Notes under the pieces: generated by a model
What the model was told of the DNA's origin: nothing
The model's input: the letters and a program-made list of their open reading frames with translations, nothing else
Databases searched by the model: none
From: an uncultured bacterium
GTDB lineage: Bacteria; Planctomycetota; UBA1135; GCA-002686595
Direction of reading: 5' to 3'
NCBI GenBank assembly: GCA_902826945.1
Contig: CADEGS010000060.1
Span: forward strand, 1-19,787
DNA length: 19,787 bases
Program-made: the position numbers and the translations under genes
Shown: positions 13,342 to 19,787 of the stretch, one piece after another
Layout: each line of letters opens with the position of its first letter
Numbering within the stretch: position 1 is the first letter of the stretch

Positions 13342-14828
13342 TGGTGCGCCTGGGCGAGCTGGTGGCCGCGCTGGGCGGCAGCTGGGAGCGCGACGCCTCG
13401 GACGCGGGTCCCGACATCCGCGACGTGCACGTGGACAGCCGCCGTGCGGGAGCGGGCGCGCTCTTCGCCGCGCTGCCCGGCACGCGCGACGACGGCGCGC
13501 GCTACGCGCCCGACGCGCTGGCGCGCGGCGCCGCGGCGGTGCTCTCCGCGCGCCGTCTCGAGGCCGACTGCGCGAACTGGGTGCACCCCGAGGTGCGGCG
13601 CGTGGCCGGCGAGGCCGCGGCGCTCGTGCACGGCCGGCCGGCCGAGGGCGCCCTCGTCGTCGGCGTGACGGGCACGAACGGCAAGACCACGGTGGCCTGC
13701 CTGTGCGGCCAGCTCCTCGAGCGCCTCGGCAGGCGCCCGGCCGTGCTGGGCACGGTCGGCCACCGCCTGTGGGGCGAGACGCTGCCCGCGACGCACACGA
13801 CGCCGGACGCGACGGAGCTGCAGCGTCTGTGCCGGCGCCATCGCGACCTCGGAGGCGACGCGATCGTCCTCGAGGTGAGCTCGCACGCGCTCGACCAGGA
13901 GCGCGTGGCCGGGCTGTGGCTCGACGCGGCGGTCTTCACGAACCTCACGCGCGAGCATCTCGACTACCACCGCACCATGCAGGCCTACGCCGCGGCCAAG
14001 GCGCGCATCTTCGAGCGCCTGAAGCCGGGCGGCACGGCCGTCGTCGGGATCGACGACGGCTGGGCGCCCGTCATGATCGACGCGGCGCGGGCGCGCGGGG
14101 CGCGGGTGGTGACGTTCGGAATCGGGTCACGCGCTGACCTGAGGGCCGACCGACCGAGTGGCGGACGACGGGGGACTCACCTGTTCCTCGAAGGGATGGG
14201 GGTCCCGTGGACCGGGTTGACCATTCCCCTCGTCGGCCGCCACAACGTCGAGAACGCCCTCGCGGCTTCGGCCGCGGTTCTCTCGTTGGGGGCGAGCCCT
14301 TCCCGCGTTCTGGAAGGGCTCGCCGCCGTTACACCGCCGCCGGGCCGGTTGGAACCGATCGACACCGGCGCGCGGGGCTTCCGGGTCTTCGTCGACTACG
14401 CTCACACGCCGGATGCCCTCGAGCGTGTGCTCGAAGCGCTGGGCGAGCTCCTCGCGGAGAGCGCCGGGTCGAAGCAGGGTCGACTCCTGTGCGTCTTCGG
14501 TTGCGGCGGGGAACGCGACCGTGACAAGCGCGCGACGATGGGGGCCGCGGTGGCGGCCCGCGCCGACGTCGCGCTGGTCACGAGCGACAACCCACGCGGC
14601 GAGGATCCGGAAGCCATTCTCCAGGACGTGCTGGCGGGGATGGGCGCGCCGCGCGGCGAGGTGGTCGTGGAGCCGGACCGGCGCGCGGCGATCCGCGCCG
14701 CGCTCGAGCGGGCCCGGCCGGACGACGTGGTGCTGATCGCCGGCAAGGGACACGAGACATGGCAACAACTCTCCGACCGTCGCGTACCGTTCGACGACCG
14801 ACAGGTGGCGGCCGAGGCGCTGCGGTGA
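13341..14828 (+). CDS. murE: UDP-MurNAc-L-Ala-D-Glu ligase MurE (meso-DAP adding)
   Basis: A 495-residue cytoplasmic Mur ligase that adds the third stem residue to UDP-MurNAc-L-Ala-D-Glu using ATP. The N-terminal uridine-binding domain contains the DSRRAGAGALFAAL stretch. The ATP P-loop is G111-T-N-G-K-T-T117. HTTPDATEL, SSHALDQERV, FTNLTREHLDYH and the lysine of YAAAKARIF (carbamylated in the family) are present. The C-terminal domain has DYAHTPDALERVL and D416-N-P-R419, the motif that marks meso-diaminopimelate specificity as opposed to L-lysine. The ATG start shares one base with the ftsI stop. From about 14100 to 14800 codon choice changes visibly (GGA, TTG, GTT, GAA, CGA), then returns to the window norm in murF. 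Confidence 0.95.
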   Translation: MVRLGELVAALGGSWERDASDAGPDIRDVHVDSRRAGAGALFAALPGTRDDGARYAPDALARGAAAVLSARRLEADCANWVHPEVRRVAGEAAALVHGRPAEGALVVGVTGTNGKTTVACLCGQLLERLGRRPAVLGTVGHRLWGETLPATHTTPDATELQRLCRRHRDLGGDAIVLEVSSHALDQERVAGLWLDAAVFTNLTREHLDYHRTMQAYAAAKARIFERLKPGGTAVVGIDDGWAPVMIDAARARGARVVTFGIGSRADLRADRPSGGRRGTHLFLEGMGVPWTGLTIPLVGRHNVENALAASAAVLSLGASPSRVLEGLAAVTPPPGRLEPIDTGARGFRVFVDYAHTPDALERVLEALGELLAESAGSKQGRLLCVFGCGGERDRDKRATMGAAVAARADVALVTSDNPRGEDPEAILQDVLAGMGAPRGEVVVEPDRRAAIRAALERARPDDVVLIAGKGHETWQQLSDRRVPFDDRQVAAEALR

Positions 14829-16222
14829 CCGACATCGCATGGCGGGACGTCCTGGACGCGACCGGGGCGTCCCCCGTGCGGGGCGCGCCCGAGCGGCGCG
14901 TGAGCGGGGTCTGCACCGACACGCGCACGCTGCGCGCGGGCGAGCTGTTCCTCGCGCTGCGCGGGCCGAACTTCGACGGCAACCGCTTCGCGGAGAAGGC
15001 GCTGGCGGCCGGGGCCGGCGGCCTGCTCTTGCGCGCCGACGCCGAGCTCGACGGCGGCCGGCTGCCCGGCGACGCGCCGGTCGCGGTGCACCCCGACCCG
15101 CGGCGCGCGCTGGCGGACCTGGCCTCGTGGTACCGCTCGACGCTGCGCGCGCCGGTGATCGGCATCACGGGCTCGTGCGGCAAGACGACGACCAAGGACA
15201 TCGTGCGCGCGCTGCTCGCGCCGCTCGAGGGCGGGCCGGTGGTGGCCTCGCCGAGCTCGTTCAACAACGACATCGGCGTGCCGCTCTCGATCCTGATGGC
15301 GCCGGCGGACACGCGCGTCCTGTGCCTGGAGCTGGGCACGAACCACCCGGGCGAGATCGCCGCGCTGTGCCGCATCGCGCGTCCCGGCGGCGGCGTGATC
15401 ACGAACATCGGGGCGGCGCACCTGGAGGGGCTGGGCTCGCTGGAGGGCGTCGCGCGCGAGAAGGGCGACCTGGCCGCCGCGCTCCCGGCCGAGGGCTTCT
15501 GCGTGCTGAACGCCGACTGCCGCTTCACGCCCCTCGTGCGCCAGCGCACGCCGGCGCGCGTGGTCACGTTCTCGGTCGAGGGCGGCGGCGAGAGCGACCT
15601 CGACGCCACCGACCTCCTGTTCCACTCGGGCGGCACGACCTTCCGCCTGCGCGGCCACGAGGTGACGACGCCCCTGCTCGGCACGCACAACGTGCAGAAC
15701 CTGCTGGCGGCGCTGGGCGTCGCCGTCGGGCTCGGGATCGCGCTCGAGGACGTGCTGCCGCAGGTCGCGGCGCTGCACGGCGGGCCGCAGCGCATGGAGC
15801 GCATCGAGCTCGAGGGCTGCACGCTCTTCGACGACACCTACAACGCGAACCCCCAGGCGCTGCGCGCCGCGGTGCGCGTGCTCTCCGGGCTGCACGGCTT
15901 CCGCCGCCGCGTGCTCGTGCTGGGCGACATGCTCGAGCTGGGCGGCCTGGCCGCCGAGCTGCACCACCAGGTCGGCGTGGACGCCGCCCGCAGCGGCGTG
16001 GACCTGCTCGTGCTGGTGGGCGAGCTGGCGCGCGCCGCGGGCGCGGGCGCGCTGGAGGCCGGGCTCGCGCGCGGGAGCGTCGTGCACTTCGACAGCAGCG
16101 AGGCGGCCGCGCGCGAGGTGGACGCGCTGGTGCGCGAGGGCGACGCGATCCTGGTCAAGGGCAGCCGCCGCCTGCGGATGGAGCGCGTCGTCGAGGCGCT
16201 GCGGCGCGCGCGCGGGGCCTGA
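14825..16222 (+). CDS. murF: UDP-MurNAc-tripeptide--D-Ala-D-Ala ligase MurF
   Basis: A 465-residue cytoplasmic Mur ligase that adds D-Ala-D-Ala to UDP-MurNAc-tripeptide, completing the pentapeptide precursor. The N-terminal domain has TDTRTLRAGELFLAL and FDGNRF. The P-loop is G116-S-C-G-K-T-T-T123. NNDIGVPLSIL, ELGTNHPGEI, TNIGAAHLE, the HNVQNLLAA stretch, DDTYNANPQA and GDMLELG are all family hallmarks. I chose GTG 14825, which overlaps the murE TGA in the GTGA pattern used throughout this operon. An ATG at 14759 would add 22 residues inside murE and is less likely. Seven bases separate its stop from mraY. Confidence 0.95.
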   Translation: MTDIAWRDVLDATGASPVRGAPERRVSGVCTDTRTLRAGELFLALRGPNFDGNRFAEKALAAGAGGLLLRADAELDGGRLPGDAPVAVHPDPRRALADLASWYRSTLRAPVIGITGSCGKTTTKDIVRALLAPLEGGPVVASPSSFNNDIGVPLSILMAPADTRVLCLELGTNHPGEIAALCRIARPGGGVITNIGAAHLEGLGSLEGVAREKGDLAAALPAEGFCVLNADCRFTPLVRQRTPARVVTFSVEGGGESDLDATDLLFHSGGTTFRLRGHEVTTPLLGTHNVQNLLAALGVAVGLGIALEDVLPQVAALHGGPQRMERIELEGCTLFDDTYNANPQALRAAVRVLSGLHGFRRRVLVLGDMLELGGLAAELHHQVGVDAARSGVDLLVLVGELARAAGAGALEAGLARGSVVHFDSSEAAAREVDALVREGDAILVKGSRRLRMERVVEALRRARGA

Positions 16223-16229
16223 GGGACGC

Positions 16230-17378
16230 GTGCTGCACGCCATCCTGCACGACGGGCTCGGGATGCGCCTGTTCGGCTACATCTCCTTCCGCGTGGCCAT
16301 GGCCGCGCTGTCGGGCTTCGCGCTGGCGCTCGCGCTCGGGCGGCCGACGATCGCCTGGCTGCGCCGCCACCGCGTCGCGGAGGACGTCTCGAAGACCGAC
16401 GCGCCCGAGCTGGCGGCCTCGGCGCGCGCGGCCGGCAAGCACGACACGCCGACGATGGGCGGCAGCTTCCTCGTGCTGGCGCTCCTCGTGTCGGTGCTCC
16501 TGTGGGCGCGCCTGGACAACCTGCACGTCGTGATCGGCGTGTTCCTGATCGCGTCCTTGGCCGCGGTCGGCTTCGTCGACGACTACAAGAAGCTCACGAT
16601 CCCCGGCTGCAAGGGGCTCTCGCGGCGCGCCAAGTCGCTCGGCCTGACGCTCTCCGCGCTGGCCGCGCTCGCGGTCCTCGCCTGGTACGCGAAGATCGGC
16701 GGGCGGCACACGGTGCTCGCGCTCTACCCGCCCTTCTTCAAGAACGTCGCGATCCCGCTGGGCGAGTGGGGGATCGGCGGCCTGTGCGCCTTCCTGGCCT
16801 TCGAGTGGCTCGTGATCGTCGGCTCGGCCAACGCGGCGAACGTCACCGACGGCATGGACGGGCTGGCGGCCGGCTGCACGATCATCTCCGGCCTGGCGCT
16901 CTCGATCTTCTGCTACGTCACCGGGCGCCCGGACTGGACCGGCTACCTGAACCTGCCGCACGTCGCGCACGCCTCGGAGATGGCGGTCGTCGGCGCCGCC
17001 CTGTGCGGCTCGTGCATGGGCTTCCTCTGGTACAACGCCTACCCGGCGCAGGTCTTCATGGGCGACTCGGGCTCGCTGCCGCTGGGCGGCGCGCTGGCGT
17101 GGATGGCGCTGGTCTCCAAGCAGGAGCTCGTGCTGCCCCTGATCGCCTGCGTGTTCGTGCTCGACCTGGGCTCGAGCTGGCTGCAGACCTTCTGGTTCCG
17201 GCGCAGCGGCGGCAAGCGCGTCTTCACGCTGGCGCCCGTGCACCACGCGCTCGAGCGCCACGGCGGCCTGTTCGTGCGCCGCGCGCGCGGCTGGCACGAG
17301 GTGCAGGTCGTCACCCGCTTCTGGATCCTGGCCGCCTGCGGCGCGATGGCCAGCCTGGCCCTCCTGAAGGTGCGCTGA
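16230..17378 (+). CDS. mraY: Phospho-MurNAc-pentapeptide transferase MraY (lipid I synthase)
   Basis: A 382-residue polytopic inner-membrane enzyme that transfers phospho-MurNAc-pentapeptide to undecaprenyl phosphate, making lipid I. About ten hydrophobic segments are visible. Signature motifs: DTPTMGG, D117-D-Y-K-K, N201-A-A-N-V-T-D-G-M-D-G and GDSGSLPLGG. The usual HHH active-site triad reads H338-H339-A340 in LAPVHHALERHGG, an uncommon change at a conserved place. The GTG start at 16230 is preceded by a weak GAGGGA. Its stop shares one base with the ftsW ATG. murD, which commonly sits next to mraY, is not present here. Confidence 0.93.
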   Translation: MLHAILHDGLGMRLFGYISFRVAMAALSGFALALALGRPTIAWLRRHRVAEDVSKTDAPELAASARAAGKHDTPTMGGSFLVLALLVSVLLWARLDNLHVVIGVFLIASLAAVGFVDDYKKLTIPGCKGLSRRAKSLGLTLSALAALAVLAWYAKIGGRHTVLALYPPFFKNVAIPLGEWGIGGLCAFLAFEWLVIVGSANAANVTDGMDGLAAGCTIISGLALSIFCYVTGRPDWTGYLNLPHVAHASEMAVVGAALCGSCMGFLWYNAYPAQVFMGDSGSLPLGGALAWMALVSKQELVLPLIACVFVLDLGSSWLQTFWFRRSGGKRVFTLAPVHHALERHGGLFVRRARGWHEVQVVTRFWILAACGAMASLALLKVR

Positions 17379-18574
17379 TGGCCCGCACGCGCGCCGCCGC
17401 CGTCCCCGGCCAGCTCACGATCGGGGGCTTCCTCGACTCGCTCGCGCGCCGCGCCGAGGTGCAGGACCCGATGCGCCCGGCCACGCGCCTGTTCCTGGTC
17501 GTGCTGGCGCTCTCGGGCCTGGGGCTCCTGGTGCAGGCGAGCCACGCCGCGACGACGCTCTCGCCGCGCGCCTTCGCGCACGAGCTGCGCCAGCAGGTCG
17601 CCTTCCGCGCCGCGGGGCTGGCGCTGCTGCTCTTCGCCTACCGCGTCGGGCCGCACGGCCTGCGGCGCGTCGTGCCGCACCTGGTCGTGGCGAGCTTCGT
17701 CTTGCTCGTGCTGGTCTTCGTCGAGCCCTTCGCGGCCATGCGCAACGGCGCGCACCGCTGGGTCGAGCTCTTCGGCTTCGGCTTCCAGCCGTCCGAGCTG
17801 GCGCGCATCGCGCTCGTCCTGTGGGTGGCCGACCGCTGCGTGTGCCTGGGGCACCTGGTCTACGACCTGCGCCGCGGCGTGCTGCCGATGCTGGCGCTGG
17901 CGCTGGCGATGTTCCTCCTGGTCCTGATCGAGACCGATCTGGGCGGCTCGATGCTGCTCCTGATCTGCGCGCTCTCGACGATGTGGGTCGGCGGCGCGCG
18001 CCTCCTGCCGGTGGGCGCGGCGCTGGTCACCGTCGGCGGCGGCGCGATCGTCGCGGCCGGCACCTTCGTGCCCTACATGCGCGAGCGCCTGGGCATGTGG
18101 CTGGGCCAGGTGCAGAACGAGCAGGTCGCGCGCACGCTCGACGCGCTCTCCAGCGGCGGCTGGGCGGGCGCGGGGCTGGCGCGCGGCGGCTTCCGCAACG
18201 CGGGCGTGCCGCACCTCGAGTCCGACTACGTCTTCGCGCTGGTGGGCGAGGAGCTGGGGCAGATCGGCACGTGGCTCGTGCTGGCGCTCTTCGCCGCCTA
18301 CCTGTGGTTCGCCCTGCGCCTGGTGCTCTCGCTGCGCGAGCGCTACGCGGCGCTGGTGTCGTTCGGCTTGCTGGTCTCCGTCGGCCTGCAGGCCATGGTC
18401 CACGTCCAGGTCGTCTCCGGCCTGGCGCCTCCCAAGGGCATGACCCTGCCGTTCCTCTCCGACGGCGGGACGTCCCTGATCGTCTCTTCGCTGGCCGTCG
18501 GCCTCGCGCTGGGCGCCGCGCGCCGCAACAAGAAGGAGCTCCTGACATGCAGTCCATCGAACGCTACGGCGTGA
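17378..18574 (+). CDS. ftsW: FtsW/RodA-family septal peptidoglycan glycosyltransferase
   Basis: A 398-residue SEDS-family membrane protein that polymerises lipid II. A cytosolic N-terminal part of about 36 residues precedes about ten membrane spans. The extracellular loop carries the catalytic aspartate in LESDYVFALVGEELG (D283), preceded by LSSGGWAGAGLARGGF. Near the C-terminus is P351-P-K-G-M-T-L-P-F-L-S-D-G-G-T-S; the family usually has SYGGSS or similar, so Tyr is replaced by Asp. The assignment as FtsW rather than RodA rests on its place in the dcw cluster together with ftsI. The start is ATG 17378 (TGATG with the mraY stop). The gene overlaps the following LysM gene by 28 bp. Confidence 0.9.
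   Translation: MARTRAAAVPGQLTIGGFLDSLARRAEVQDPMRPATRLFLVVLALSGLGLLVQASHAATTLSPRAFAHELRQQVAFRAAGLALLLFAYRVGPHGLRRVVPHLVVASFVLLVLVFVEPFAAMRNGAHRWVELFGFGFQPSELARIALVLWVADRCVCLGHLVYDLRRGVLPMLALALAMFLLVLIETDLGGSMLLLICALSTMWVGGARLLPVGAALVTVGGGAIVAAGTFVPYMRERLGMWLGQVQNEQVARTLDALSSGGWAGAGLARGGFRNAGVPHLESDYVFALVGEELGQIGTWLVLALFAAYLWFALRLVLSLRERYAALVSFGLLVSVGLQAMVHVQVVSGLAPPKGMTLPFLSDGGTSLIVSSLAVGLALGAARRNKKELLTCSPSNATA
18533..18538 (+). promoter_or_regulatory. Ribosome binding site fixing the LysM gene start
   Basis: AAGGAG lies 8 bases before ATG 18547, inside the 3' end of ftsW. It is one of the clearest Shine-Dalgarno sequences in the window and supports a start that overlaps ftsW by 28 bp. Confidence 0.7.
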
Positions 18575-19446
18575 TCGCCCTCCTCTTCCTCGTCGTGACG
18601 GTCGTGGCCGTCGTGATGTGGGACACCGAGGAGCCCGAGAGCCAGAGCGCCGCCCTCTCCGCCGAGGCCGCGCGCACGCCCGCCGCCCTGCCCGCGAGCG
18701 ACGACGTGCGGCCGCGCGCCGTCACCGACGAAGAGCTCCAGGCGCGCACGGAGGCGAGCGCGCCCGCGCTGGCCGCGCGCCTCGCGCTCGGCGCGGAGGA
18801 GCGGCCGGCGTGGGCCGACGCGGACGCCGCGGCGGCGGAGGACGAGCTCGACATCCCCGCCCTCGCGCCCGAGGAGGAGCGCGAGGAGCCGCTGCCCGTG
18901 CGCACGATCGCCGCGCGCCCGGCGCAGCCGTCGCCGAAGCCCGCCGCCGCGCGCCCGAAGGGCGAGCGCCTGCACGTCGTCGGCGCCGGCGAGACGCTGG
19001 GCGCGATCGCGCAGCAGAAGCTCGGCAGCGCGCGGCGCTGGCCCGAGATCGTCAAGCTCAACCCCGGCCTCGAGCCCGCCAGCCTGCGCGTCGGCGCGCG
19101 CCTCGTGCTGCCCGCCGACGCCGCTCCCGCGGCCGAGGGCGCGCGCCAGGCCGAGGCGCCGGCGAGCGCCGCCGCGGCGACGGGCGCCGCGCCCGCCGGC
19201 CGCACCTACCGCGTGCAGCCGGGCGACAGCCTGTGGCGCATCGCCGAGCGCGAGCTCGGCGACGGCGAGCGCTGGCGCGAGATCGCGGCGCAGAACCCGC
19301 GCATGAACCCCGACCGCGTGCCGGTCGGTGCGGTCCTGGCGCTGCCCGCCGGCGCGGCGCCGGCGCGCGCCAAGGCCGACGACGGCCCGACGGTCGCCAA
19401 GGCCGCGCCGGCGAAGGCCGCCGCCTCCAAGGGGCGCGTCCGATGA
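18547..19446 (+). CDS. Membrane-anchored protein with two LysM domains
   Basis: A 299-residue protein. One N-terminal membrane anchor (about residues 8-24, GVIALLFLVVTVVAVVMW) is followed by an Ala/Glu-rich linker of about 110 residues. LysM 1 spans about 139-187 (VVGAGETLGAIAQQKLG, WPEIVKLNPGL, GARLVLP). LysM 2 spans about 219-267 (YRVQPGDSLWRIAERELG, WREIAAQNPRM, GAVLALP). The tail is Ala/Lys-rich. LysM domains bind the N-acetylglucosamine backbone of peptidoglycan. No catalytic domain is present, so it probably tethers the membrane or a partner to septal wall. It lies directly after ftsW, overlapping it by 28 bp, and its stop overlaps the next ATG (ATGA), so co-production with the septal synthase is likely. 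Confidence 0.88.
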   Translation: MQSIERYGVIALLFLVVTVVAVVMWDTEEPESQSAALSAEAARTPAALPASDDVRPRAVTDEELQARTEASAPALAARLALGAEERPAWADADAAAAEDELDIPALAPEEEREEPLPVRTIAARPAQPSPKPAAARPKGERLHVVGAGETLGAIAQQKLGSARRWPEIVKLNPGLEPASLRVGARLVLPADAAPAAEGARQAEAPASAAAATGAAPAGRTYRVQPGDSLWRIAERELGDGERWREIAAQNPRMNPDRVPVGAVLALPAGAAPARAKADDGPTVAKAAPAKAAASKGRVR

Positions 19447-19787
19447 GCCCGCGGCAGCGGCTGGCGCTGCTCGCGGGCTGCGCGCTGGTGGGCGCGCTCG
19501 AGGCGCCGCGCGCCTGGAGCGTGCTCTCCTCCGACCTGCGCCGCGCCGCGCGCGCCCCGGGCGAGGTCCTGGCGCAGGACGCGCCGCCCGCGACGCCCGA
19601 GGCGCGCCGCGCGGGAGCGCGCCTGGCGAGCGCGCTCGTCGCGGGCGCGTCGCTCGTCGGGACCTCGCTCGCCGGTGCGCCGCTCGCCGGTGCGCCGCTC
19701 GCCGGTGCGCCGCTCGTCGCGACGCCCGCGCGGGACGCGCTCGCGCGCACCGCCGGCGCCGCGCAGGGGCCGCGGCCAGGGGCGCGC
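19443..19787 (+). CDS. Start of an unrecognised protein with N-terminal hydrophobic segment and LAGAP repeats (runs off window)
   Basis: The frame opens at ATG 19443, overlapping the LysM stop (ATGA), and stays open for 115 codons to the window end. Residues about 5-19 (QRLALLAGCALVGAL) form a short hydrophobic segment that could be a signal peptide or anchor. An Ala/Arg-rich region follows, then three exact 15-bp repeats coding LAGAP (19668-19712), flanked by degenerate units LVGTS and LVATP. Codon use matches the operon. I cannot name a family. It does not begin like MurG, MurC, FtsA or FtsZ. An FtsQ-like or other periplasmic division protein is possible by position only. The coupling overlap argues that it is a real gene. 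Confidence 0.6.
   Translation, partial: MSPRQRLALLAGCALVGALEAPRAWSVLSSDLRRAARAPGEVLAQDAPPATPEARRAGARLASALVAGASLVGTSLAGAPLAGAPLAGAPLVATPARDALARTAGAAQGPRPGAR
19668..19712 (+). repeat. Three tandem 15-bp repeats (LAGAP)
   Basis: CTCGCCGGTGCGCCG occurs three times in a row without a mismatch (19668, 19683, 19698), in frame with the gene starting at 19443. Imperfect relatives lie on both sides (19653-19667 and 19713-19727). Because 15 is a multiple of 3, slippage would change repeat number without shifting the frame. Confidence 0.9.

Noticed and set aside
1..19787. CRISPR array, insertion sequence or tRNA
   Set aside because: No spaced repeat arrays, transposase-like frames, terminal inverted repeats or cloverleaf sequences were seen.

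Overview
This is a very GC-rich window with nearly every third codon position G or C. Genes are packed on the plus strand, many start at GTG, and many overlap the preceding stop (GTGA, ATGA, TGATG). It reads as one chromosomal segment of a Gram-negative-type bacterium with peptidoglycan. MurE carries a DNPR motif, which implies meso-diaminopimelate. A large secreted protein with repeats of the form ARWDG..W..LG.G is a type I associate with high-GC Planctomycetota. That assignment is an inference from protein style, not a phylogenetic result.

Region 1 (1-8120) is a glycosyltransferase island. It holds a 3'-truncated GT-B glycosyltransferase copy (1-579, also cut by the window edge) and a 955-residue secreted protein with 14 propeller-like repeats plus CarboxypepD_reg-like and HYR-like domains (824-3691). 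A strong nested-palindrome hairpin follows, then a three-gene operon of complete GT-B glycosyltransferases (4061-8120) joined by GTGA overlaps. The truncated copy and the first complete gene share a 244-bp perfectly identical tract at a constant offset of 4,096 bp, flanked by only about 85-88% identity. This looks like gene conversion, and it makes the interval deletable by homologous recombination. The operon probably builds a surface polysaccharide or glycoconjugate; its substrate cannot be read from sequence.

Region 2 (8121-9306) holds an unrecognised 214-residue protein with two CxxC pairs. A 468-bp gap follows that contains several GC-rich stem-loops, including a long one capped by a GNRA tetraloop. 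The gap ends in three GTGG boxes spaced exactly 10 bp apart, just before mraZ; this is the expected layout of an MraZ operator.

Region 3 (9307-19787) is a division and cell wall (dcw) cluster: mraZ, rsmH, an ftsL-like gene, ftsI, murE, murF, mraY, ftsW, a membrane-anchored double-LysM protein, and the start of an unknown membrane or secreted protein with LAGAP repeats that runs off the end. Together these give a MraZ-controlled, translationally coupled operon for UDP-MurNAc-pentapeptide synthesis, lipid I synthesis and septal peptidoglycan polymerisation and cross-linking. murD is absent from its common place between mraY and ftsW, and ftsW is followed by a LysM gene rather than murG. Several family signature motifs are altered: MraZ DSKHR, RsmH FHSGED, MraY HHA and FtsW SDGGTS.
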